Positions 6,554 through 11,874 of a stretch of 12,400 nucleotides of DNA are shown in pieces. The translations under genes were made by a program, and so were the position numbers. The notes under the pieces were generated by a model. It did no database searches. It saw only the letters and a list, made by a program, of their open reading frames with translations, and was not told the DNA's origin. Source of the stretch: Candidatus Omnitrophota bacterium (GTDB lineage: Bacteria; Omnitrophota; Gorgyraeia; Tantalellales; Tantalellaceae); the NCBI GenBank assembly GCA_028717825.1, contig JAQUNB010000007.1, forward strand, positions 1 to 12,400, in the 5' to 3' direction. Position 1 is the first letter of the stretch. Every line of letters starts with the position of its first letter.

Positions 6554-6631
6554 GGCCCCATCGTCTAGCTTGGCCTAGGACACCAGATTCTCATTCTGGC
6601 GACAGGGGTTCGAATCCCCTTGGGGCTGCCA
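6554..6631 (+). tRNA. tRNA-Glu (anticodon CTC)
   Basis: The acceptor stem pairs GGCCCCA with TGGGGCT (one G-U at the end). The anticodon arm CCAGA / TCTGG encloses the loop TTCTCAT, giving anticodon CTC, which reads GAG. The T arm has GGTTCGAATCC. The 3' CCA is encoded (6629-6631), and discriminator G precedes it. The CCA also forms the first bases of a strong hairpin that continues downstream, and the 3' end is duplicated at 6809. Confidence 0.95.
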
Positions 6632-6654
6632 AATTTTGCGAATGCAAAATTTGG
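6613..6654 (+). repeat. tRNA-Glu 3' end plus hairpin, copy 1 of an exact 42-bp direct repeat
   Basis: This copy spans the 3' side of the T arm, the acceptor 3' strand, CCA and a 26-bp palindrome (arms CCAAATTTTGC and GCAAAATTTGG, loop GAAT). The identical 42 bp recur at 6809-6850. There is no T run behind the hairpin. Confidence 0.95.
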
Positions 6655-6808
6655 CTCTGAAAATGCGACAAGCAGGAGCATTTGAAGAGCCTCAAAAGCG
6701 GCCGTAAAGAACAAGATAGTTCCAAGGAAGCAACGAGAAGAAGGGAGATCCTTCAAATCCTCCCGCTTGGTCGGATTTTCAGGATAATTTCTCACTTCGT
6801 TCAAAATT
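6655..6808. other. 154-bp islet between the tRNA-Glu tail copies
   Basis: I see no gene. Its left end contributes to an imperfect inverted repeat (6653-6691: GGCTCT-GA-AAATGC against GCATTT-GA-AGAGCC). Its right end carries CTCACTTCGTTC just before the second tRNA tail copy. The 92-codon minus frame across it is largely antisense tRNA sequence and is not called. Confidence 0.6.
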
Positions 6809-6850
6809 AATCCCCTTGGGGCTGCCAAATTTTGCGAATGCAAAATTTGG
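6809..6850 (+). repeat. tRNA-Glu 3' end plus hairpin, copy 2
   Basis: This is an exact copy of 6613-6654, 196 bp downstream. Weaker similarity continues for about 14 bp past both copies (CTCTGAAAATGCGA and TCCTGAGAACGCGA). It lacks the rest of the tRNA and cannot be a functional tRNA. Confidence 0.95.
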
Positions 6851-6892
6851 TCCTGAGAACGCGAGATCTCTCGCTTCGCTCGAGATAAATTC

Positions 6893-6936
6893 GCACTTAT
6901 AACTTATTCTCCTTTCCAGTCGCATAAGTTATGTGC
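6893..6936. repeat. Bulged inverted repeat before the GIY-YIG gene
   Basis: GCAC-TT-ATAACTTAT pairs with ATAAGTTAT-GTGC across a 16-nt loop: 13 pairs with a 2-nt bulge. No T run follows. It may be an RNA structure or a target site; its function is unknown. Confidence 0.5.
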
Positions 6937-7012
6937 TCATTTACGAAAAGGAGCGTTCGAAGAACCTTAACGCTAACACGCACAAAATAACCCAAACCCC
7001 ATCTTCATTACC

Positions 7013-7273
7013 ATGTGGCACGTTTATATAATCCAATGCAAAGACGATAAGCTTTACACGGGAATTACTAATAACCTTGAAAGACGTATTTCCGAACACA
7101 ACTCTGGTCGTGGGGCACGTTTCACAAGATGCAGGATCCCTGTTAAATTAGTTTTTTTTGAGCAACAGTCAGATAGATCAACCGCTTTAAGAAAAGAAAT
7201 AGAATTGAAAAAGCTAAAAAGGTCGGAAAAACTTTCCTTGGTCAGACTCTTTAAACACAACAAAAAATTTTAG
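7013..7273 (+). CDS. Small GIY-YIG domain protein (YhbQ-like)
   Basis: This 86-residue protein is essentially one GIY-YIG nuclease domain. It opens with MWHVYIIQC, and the second family motif is LYTGIT, followed by LERRISEHNSGRGARFT with the conserved Arg and His. Glu of ALRKEIE near residue 62 fits the metal-binding position, and a basic tail ends the domain. The length is right for the stand-alone bacterial family. The start is chosen by family fit; no Shine-Dalgarno is visible, and the 162-bp gap from the tRNA-tail copy holds only the inverted repeat. Its stop overlaps the stop of the convergent SDR gene (7270-7273), so there is no room for a terminator. Members may act in DNA processing or small mobile units; the substrate here is unknown. 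Confidence 0.85.
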   Translation: MWHVYIIQCKDDKLYTGITNNLERRISEHNSGRGARFTRCRIPVKLVFFEQQSDRSTALRKEIELKKLKRSEKLSLVRLFKHNKKF

Positions 7274-9267
7274 GTGGATTTTAAGGTTCGTAACTGACCC
7301 TTATAGATCTCTTCGAGCAAGTTATATTCCATAGGTTCGCTTTCCGGAACTATAAACTTGTAGAACTTTTTTCCCTCTTGTGTTATACGCAAATATTTTG
7401 TGTCTTCCGGTTTGCCTTTACCAGCCCAGAGGTTTATTGCCTTAGTAAGCATTTCGAGTATCCTCATGTAATTATTGCTTGGGAGGTTTTTCGGCAGCTC
7501 TACAGCCGCGAAAAACGCCCACTTTTCCGGATCTGCTCCTTTACGAAAATGATCAAACGCCCTTTTTGCCAGGACATTATGATCTCCGAGAAATATGATA
7601 TTTGAATCTGGGGTTCCTGTCTTATCCGCCAAATTCCTGATCATAGTCGCCAAGCCCGGGCCTTTTTTTTGCCGGATCAAAATGTTATCCAAACCTTTTT
7701 CTTTTGATAAGCGGGTAAGTTCAGTTAAAAGTCCTTGCACATACGGCACCTGTTCTTCCGGTATCATGCTTGTTTCAAGCCCTGCTATAATATTCTGATT
7801 GAGTTTTTTGGCCTCATAAGCCCGCATGAGGGTTGTATCAATAAACGTCTGTCCCCAGTCTTTTTCTTTCAGTATGTCTACTTCTTGGGGTTTATCTTTA
7901 TTCACATAATAACCAACCGTCAACGGTAACCCCACCTGAAGAGGCGTAAAATCTCTCTCCAATAATCGCTTTCCGATCGCATTATCCAATACCGGTTTTT
8001 CCTGTCTTGATCCCGTAGAAACAAAACTGCCGCTACATTGGGGCGTCATTTCTTCGATCTGTGAAATTATATCTTTTAGCGGGGTTAGCTTGCCTGTTAC
8101 CAAGTTAAACTCTTTTGGGGGGTCTGACGCACGGGCTAACTTTGCCAATATTTCAATGACATCGTCTATGTAAACACAATCCAGCGCCTCTCCAAGATAT
8201 TCTTTTTTCCCATTTTTTAGCCTATTCGAGATAAGCCCGTATATCCGATTATGCACATGGCATCCGGGGCCATAAGCACTCCCCAATCTGACATTTACCG
8301 AATTTTTCATCCTAAGAGCGAATGTTTCCCCGAGTAATTTAGAAAGGGTATACGCATTTACCCCTTTCGGCATGGGTTTTTGGGTTAACAATTTTCCACT
8401 GAAATTTATTAATCCGCCTCTCACGTTGCCGTTTAATTTCTTTATTTTAATAGATCTATCAAATTCTTCGACAGCAAATCTTATCCACTCTTGCACATCG
8501 CCTCTAGCGGAGATCCCTTCCACAACATAGGATGAAGGATAAATAAAACGAACAGCAGGCTCTCTCTTCAAATCTTTGATCATCTCGTCCGCTACGCCGA
8601 CCAAAAAACCGTTCGCCGCCAGCGCTTCGGCTTGTTCTTCTTTGTTCTTCACACGATCCCTGCCAACTACCCCCGCAAAATGATAGAACACATCGCAGTT
8701 TGAGATCATTGCTCTAAGTTGCCCTACGGAAAATAGATCGGCATTTTCAATTTTTATTTTGTTAATGTCTGCAGGGTCGAACATGTTCCCCAATTTATCT
8801 ACTGACTCCTCGCGAACTAAGGCATCCAAGGAATATCCACGTTTGAATAAGTATCGCGCAAAAGAACTTCCGATCTCTCCTGTAAGGCCTGTTAAAGCGA
8901 TGCGTCTTCTGTCGGTTTCTCCTTCTGCTAAAACGCTTGCTAAATGTTCGCTTATCAACCTTTTTAAGCCATTTTGGCTGAGCCCGATCTTTTTGGCTTT
9001 TTCCTTCAAAAGGTTAAAATATTGGGTCTCGGCGTCTTTTCTGAAAACTTTTCGCACTTTTAGCGCCGTTTCTTCATCCTCAGAAATAACAAACCGCCCG
9101 GCATCCTCGACAATATCAACCATCGGTTCGAATTTGGACTGAGCGGCTAATGCACTGTTAAAAGGGGAAGAAAACGCAAGAGCGAGATCAGGCAACAAAA
9201 GTTGCCACATAAGAATTATCGTAATAATTCGTGAAATGAATTTGGTTTTACTGCGGTAAACATTCAT
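7270..9267 (-). CDS. Exported extended-SDR epimerase-like protein with unknown C-terminal domain
   Basis: This 665-residue protein has a hydrophobic N-terminus at 11-32 (IITIILMWQLLLPDLALAF), probably a signal peptide or anchor, then a helical region to about 120. Residues 122-450 are an NAD(P)-dependent extended SDR. They contain the glycine motif TGLTGEIG (126-133), YHFAG near 195, YPSSY (243-247) and catalytic YTLSK (306-310), with GSAYGPG and VYIDDV further on. These features fit nucleotide-sugar epimerases or dehydratases. Residues about 470-665 form a separate domain (IIFLGDHNVLAKRAFDHF, WAFFAAVELPKNLP, MRILEMLTKAINLWAGKG) that I cannot assign. An exported SDR is odd, because NAD(P) and nucleotide sugars are cytoplasmic; the hydrophobic segment might instead anchor a cytoplasm-facing enzyme. 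It has its own promoter and no Shine-Dalgarno. Confidence 0.85.
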   Translation of the reverse strand: MNVYRSKTKFISRIITIILMWQLLLPDLALAFSSPFNSALAAQSKFEPMVDIVEDAGRFVISEDEETALKVRKVFRKDAETQYFNLLKEKAKKIGLSQNGLKRLISEHLASVLAEGETDRRRIALTGLTGEIGSSFARYLFKRGYSLDALVREESVDKLGNMFDPADINKIKIENADLFSVGQLRAMISNCDVFYHFAGVVGRDRVKNKEEQAEALAANGFLVGVADEMIKDLKREPAVRFIYPSSYVVEGISARGDVQEWIRFAVEEFDRSIKIKKLNGNVRGGLINFSGKLLTQKPMPKGVNAYTLSKLLGETFALRMKNSVNVRLGSAYGPGCHVHNRIYGLISNRLKNGKKEYLGEALDCVYIDDVIEILAKLARASDPPKEFNLVTGKLTPLKDIISQIEEMTPQCSGSFVSTGSRQEKPVLDNAIGKRLLERDFTPLQVGLPLTVGYYVNKDKPQEVDILKEKDWGQTFIDTTLMRAYEAKKLNQNIIAGLETSMIPEEQVPYVQGLLTELTRLSKEKGLDNILIRQKKGPGLATMIRNLADKTGTPDSNIIFLGDHNVLAKRAFDHFRKGADPEKWAFFAAVELPKNLPSNNYMRILEMLTKAINLWAGKGKPEDTKYLRITQEGKKFYKFIVPESEPMEYNLLEEIYKGQLRTLKST

Positions 9268-9277
9268 AAGAGTAAAT

Positions 9278-9306
9278 ATTATAACAATTTATGTTTGTTA
9301 GTTCAA
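9278..9306 (-). promoter_or_regulatory. Promoter of the SDR gene, near-leaderless
   Basis: On the minus strand TTGAAC (9306-9301), a 17-bp spacer and a consensus TATAAT (9283-9278). The TATAAT ends 10 nt before the ATG, so the leader would be only a few bases, in line with the missing Shine-Dalgarno. Confidence 0.55.
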
Positions 9307-9348
9307 CAAAAGGTAGTCAAATATTGTATCCCTAACATCCTAAATAAT

Positions 9349-9383
9349 AAAAAATCCCGGCCGTAGTCACGCCGGGATTTTTT
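9349..9383 (-). terminator. Strong intrinsic terminator after the small acidic protein gene
   Basis: A perfect 13-bp stem is formed by six A plus TCCCGGC against GCCGGGA plus six T, with a 9-nt loop. It lies 29 bp after the stop of the minus-strand gene and just before the SDR promoter, so it separates the two units. It is symmetric and would work in both directions. Confidence 0.85.
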
Positions 9384-9412
9384 GTAACGAATTCTGTTGC
9401 TCAACAAAGCTA

Positions 9413-9616
9413 TTAATTAAACTCCCCTGTATCATCATCTCCGCCGCCTTCGGCGATTATTTCCTCTGAATCATTATCGCCTTCGTCTATCCCCTCATAT
9501 ACACCGCCCACACCAACAGCATCTACATCAACATCGGTATTTGCTACTGCGGCAAATGCGAATGCGGAGTTTAGCAATAACATCGCGAATAACATTGTTA
9601 AAACCGACTTCTTCAT
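9413..9616 (-). CDS. Small secreted acidic protein, unknown
   Basis: This 67-residue protein has a clear signal peptide (MKKSVLTMLFAMLLLNSAFA, cleavage about residue 20-23). The mature chain of some 45 residues is rich in Asp, Glu and Gly (nine Asp, six Glu) and has no Lys, Arg or Cys. A textbook AGGAGG stands 4 nt before the ATG at 9616, unlike the neighbours. The acidic runs (DVDVD, GGGDDDTGE) would suit calcium or cation binding, but there is no complete EF-hand-type loop. No terminator or clear promoter separates it from the TPR gene upstream, so they may form a two-gene unit ended by the hairpin at 9349. I do not recognise the family. Confidence 0.75.
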   Translation of the reverse strand: MKKSVLTMLFAMLLLNSAFAFAAVANTDVDVDAVGVGGVYEGIDEGDNDSEEIIAEGGGDDDTGEFN

Positions 9617-9722
9617 AGTTCCTCCTTTTAAAAAATCTATACTATAGCGCCTTGCCTAGAATTATGCTCATATTAGATATAAACTATACACTATTCCGCG
9701 GTTAAAGAAAAATATGCCATAC

Positions 9723-10766
9723 TTAAAGAAACCTAATGTTTTTAACATATATTTTTTTCTCTTTACCGGCTCCCTCGAGATCAGTCGTTAAAAGCTCCGC
9801 CCTGATGGACTCAACTCCGGCAATATCAATATACTGGCCGACTTTTTCAGTTAAATTTATCTCGTATTTATTCCAATTATTTTCTTTTAGCCTTATGTAG
9901 AAATCCGGTGATCTATTTGTGCTTTTGTCTTTTACCGAGAGTTTAAGCACCTCATCCCCTTCTGTGCCTTTTATATCCATTTCTAAGATTTTGCTCTCAA
10001 GATCCGCCATCTTCGGGAAAACTATTTCGATAAGATCATTTGTGCCAGCGCCGCTTTTAATAACAAACTCTTCTCCTTTTTGAACCGTTTTTCTTGCACC
10101 AGCGGTCGTAGTGAATATTTGCATATTGGCTTCATCGGGCGACAGGTTTTTCCGGAGAGGTACTCCGCTAACGATTATCGTGCCATCTTTTTCTATGAGA
10201 CCCATTTTGTTATACGCCTGCACTACCCCACGCAAAGCCTTGGCATCTTTGGGCGAAAGATATAATGCGTAAGCAAATTCCTTTACCGCTTCTTCAGGCC
10301 TGCCTAGCGCTAGATACGTTTCGCCTTTATTGTAATACGCACTGTGGAACATCTTGTCGATGGATGTCACCATATCAAGATATTCTATGACTTTCTCATA
10401 ATTCTTTTTGGAATTCTCGATAACGGCAAGATAGTAGTAGGCTTCGGCGCAATAGGGGTCGGACTCTACCGCTTTCCTGAAGTATTTTTCAGCGCTGAGA
10501 AAATCCCTTTTTTTGTAATAGACAAACCCCAGATAATAATCAATGCCAACAATGTCGGAATACCTGCCACTCACGTCTTCGAAGTATCTTATTGCCTCAT
10601 CGTATGAGCCGGAATCAACATATTGCTTCCCTTTGGCCAGTATACTTTCCGCTTGGGCATCTTCTTGGGAAAGAGAGACATCCTCATCCGCTTTTTCCTC
10701 CGCGCCTGCGACAGTAAAAAATAACATGTTCACTAAAATTAAAATCGCGCTGATTGTGCGTTTCAT
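9723..10766 (-). CDS. Exported TPR protein with C-terminal beta-sandwich-like domain
   Basis: This 347-residue protein has a signal peptide 1-22 (ends VAGA, before EEK). About four to five TPR units fill residues 41-190, with typical pairs such as YDEAIRYFEDV, FLSAEKYFRKAVESDPYCAEAYYYLA and PEEAVKEFAYALYLSPKDAKAL. After a linker, residues about 205-347 look all-beta and end in IYVKNIRFL. The pattern (LEMDIKG, FYIRLKENNWNKYEINL, GVESIRAEL) recalls galactose-binding-like or carbohydrate-binding sandwich modules, a guess from the strand pattern only. It is probably a periplasmic or outer-surface protein that mediates protein assembly. A TATAAT ends 7 nt before the ATG, so the message may be leaderless; the only possible Shine-Dalgarno is a poor GGGG. 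Confidence 0.85.
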   Translation of the reverse strand: MKRTISAILILVNMLFFTVAGAEEKADEDVSLSQEDAQAESILAKGKQYVDSGSYDEAIRYFEDVSGRYSDIVGIDYYLGFVYYKKRDFLSAEKYFRKAVESDPYCAEAYYYLAVIENSKKNYEKVIEYLDMVTSIDKMFHSAYYNKGETYLALGRPEEAVKEFAYALYLSPKDAKALRGVVQAYNKMGLIEKDGTIIVSGVPLRKNLSPDEANMQIFTTTAGARKTVQKGEEFVIKSGAGTNDLIEIVFPKMADLESKILEMDIKGTEGDEVLKLSVKDKSTNRSPDFYIRLKENNWNKYEINLTEKVGQYIDIAGVESIRAELLTTDLEGAGKEKKIYVKNIRFL

Positions 10767-10773
10767 GCCCCAT

Positions 10774-10779
10774 ATTATA
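10774..10779 (-). promoter_or_regulatory. -10 box of the TPR gene, leaderless geometry
   Basis: TATAAT (10779-10774) is followed by 7 nt and then the ATG at 10766, so a normal transcription start would fall on the start codon. I find no good -35 (TGTAAC at the right distance). Confidence 0.4.
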
Positions 10780-10970
10780 CTGTTTTTCCTGCAGAAGTTA
10801 CATCAGAAAACTCAAGAAATTTTTTGGCAGATATTTTATTATTTTTGTTGGCATTTCCTGCCCTTTGCATAAAACGATCAACATCGTAGGGGCGGGTTTA
10901 AAACCCGCCCCTGCACATCCACGATCAGAATGATGCATCCCCGCCGAACGGCAACCCCCGCTAACAAAGC
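10780..10970. other. Divergent intergenic region between TPR gene and tRNA-Leu
   Basis: AT-rich DNA lies next to the TPR gene, then the REP-like hairpin at 10885, then a short GC-rich patch. I see no open frame with a start signal. Confidence 0.6.
10885..10911 (+). repeat. REP-like hairpin with GTAG tetranucleotide, copy 2
   Basis: CGTAG leads into an 11-bp perfect palindrome, GGGGCGGGTTT and AAACCCGCCCC around one A. Layout and flank match the element at 4867-4893 in opposite orientation, with a different stem sequence. Confidence 0.65.
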
Positions 10971-10999
10971 TTGACTAAAAATTGCTAATGAAATACAAT
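10971..10999 (+). promoter_or_regulatory. Promoter of tRNA-Leu
   Basis: TTGACT (10971-10976), a 17-bp spacer and TACAAT (10994-10999). The start is expected near 11006, with a leader of about 59 nt before the tRNA. Confidence 0.65.
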
Positions 11000-11064
11000 A
11001 AACCCAAATTTTGCTTTTGATAAAGTCTGCCTAGCATTATCATGCCTTTTTATCTGTACTATTT

Positions 11065-11151
11065 GCGCGAGTGGCGGAACTGGCAGACGCACTAGCTTGA
11101 GGGGCTAGCAGGAGCAATCCTATGCGAGTTCAAATCTCGCCTCGCGCACCA
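11065..11151 (+). tRNA. tRNA-Leu (anticodon GAG)
   Basis: A perfect acceptor stem GCGCGAG / CTCGCGC, discriminator A and an encoded CCA (11149-11151). The anticodon arm CTAGC / GCTAG encloses TTGAGGG, giving anticodon GAG. A long variable arm, as expected for leucine, and a GAGTTCAAATCTC T arm follow. An intrinsic terminator lies 3 nt further on. Confidence 0.95.
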
Positions 11152-11192
11152 AATAAAAAAGCCTGTTCACTCGAACAGGCTTTTTTATTCGG
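11135..11192 (+). repeat. tRNA-Leu 3' end plus terminator, copy 1 of an exact 58-bp direct repeat
   Basis: The repeat starts at the last base of the T loop, covers the T-stem 3' strand, acceptor 3' strand and CCA, then the terminator and TTATTCGG-type flank. The same 58 bp stand at 11350-11407. Confidence 0.95.
11155..11186 (+). terminator. Intrinsic terminator of tRNA-Leu
   Basis: Six A plus GCCTGTTC pair with GAACAGGC plus six T around the loop ACTC: a perfect 14-bp stem ending in a T run. It is symmetric and probably bidirectional. Confidence 0.9.
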
Positions 11193-11349
11193 TCAATAGA
11201 TCTTCTATCCGCCTATACCACTTCGAGATCTATTTGTGATTCCGCTCAAAATATTGTCTCCAAAACTTCGTTTTGCCCCAATATTTCTCGCTCCATCTCC
11301 GCGCTTCGGCGAGGATCCTGCGCTCCTCTCTTTCGCTCAGAGCTGGTTT
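11193..11349. other. 157-bp islet between the tRNA-Leu tail copies
   Basis: There is no supported gene. A minus frame (11230-11436) crosses it and the second terminator, but it would begin in repeat DNA and has no start signal. As in the tRNA-Glu islet, a CTTTCGCTC-type word lies just before the second tail copy (11330-11338). Confidence 0.6.
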
Positions 11350-11407
11350 TCTCGCCTCGCGCACCAAATAAAAAAGCCTGTTCACTCGAACAGGCTTTTT
11401 TATTCGG
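11350..11407 (+). repeat. tRNA-Leu 3' end plus terminator, copy 2
   Basis: This is an exact copy of 11135-11192 at an offset of 215 bp. It includes a second full terminator hairpin (11370-11401) but only 17 nt of tRNA, so it is not a tRNA gene. Confidence 0.95.
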
Positions 11408-11588
11408 ATCTTAGCAATCAAACGGTTGATCTGCAAATAATGAAAAACCGTTTCTGTTCAGAGTACTGTTTCTCGTAACCGCCTCACATATTTGTCAGGT
11501 CTTCTTGTTAAAAAGCGTATTCTTCCACTAGAAACGGTTGCAGCAAAGTACCGTTTTCTCGCATCTGTTGTGGCTCTTTTCGACATGC
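11408..11588. other. Intergenic DNA with short nested repeats
   Basis: It holds the second copy of CCGTTTCTGTTCAGA (11448-11462) and a 10-bp inverted pair, AACCGTTTCT (11446-11455) and AGAAACGGTT (11530-11539). A direct repetition of AAACGGTTG is also present (11420 and 11532). I see no gene. Confidence 0.55.
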
Positions 11589-11756
11589 TCTATTTCGTCC
11601 CTAGTTTCTCTATGCGCTCTGCCGTATGCCAAATGCTAAATGCCATCTGCCAAAAATTCGTCCCTCGTCCTAGCGAGCGAAGCGAGCGATCGTCTTTCGT
11701 CTCTCGTGTGCCTACACGCCATGCCCCCTGCGCTATGCGACATCGCCTCGACCAGC
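11589..11756. repeat. Heptad island B: degenerate 7-bp-phased repeat
   Basis: Successive 7-bp words keep one phase: GTATGCC at 11624, AAATGCT at 11631 and AAATGCC at 11638. CGTCCCT stands at 11596 and again at 11659 (63 bp, 9x7). CTTTCGT at 11694 is followed by CTCTCGT at 11701. The core from CCATCTGCC (11643) to about 11693 matches island A at 5102-5160. Confidence 0.75.
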
Positions 11757-11765
11757 ATCCCGCCC

Positions 11766-11795
11766 TTGACAACCGCCCTACAAATCCAATATACT
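11766..11795 (+). promoter_or_regulatory. Promoter of the ExeA-like ATPase gene
   Basis: TTGACA (11766-11771), an 18-bp spacer and TATACT (11790-11795), directly after heptad island B. A start near 11802 gives an AT-rich leader of about 73 nt. Confidence 0.6.
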
Positions 11796-11874
11796 GGAAC
11801 TAAGTTGTAATTATTAATAATAAAAAATCGAATACCTCCTGCGTATTATACACAATACTTTGGAAAATTTGACC

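Noticed and set aside
6565..6843. 92-codon minus-strand frame over tRNA-Glu and its islet
   Set aside because: Its C-terminal third is antisense tRNA (the familiar GIRTPVARMRIWCPRPS-type artefact) and the start lies in the second tail copy.
6613..6850. attL/attR of a prophage or genomic island
   Set aside because: Only 154 bp lie between the copies, with no integrase; the repeats are kept as a finding but not as ends of a conventional island.
8759..9142. Plus-strand frame of 127 codons
   Set aside because: Antisense to the SDR gene; no ribosome site or motif.
11230..11436. 68-codon minus-strand frame through the tRNA-Leu islet
   Set aside because: It begins in repeat DNA and reads through the terminator stem; no start signal. 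The helical, charged C-terminal half is noted but insufficient.
11492..11803. 103-codon plus-strand frame across heptad island B
   Set aside because: The sequence is organised in 7-bp words, not codons, and has no start signal.
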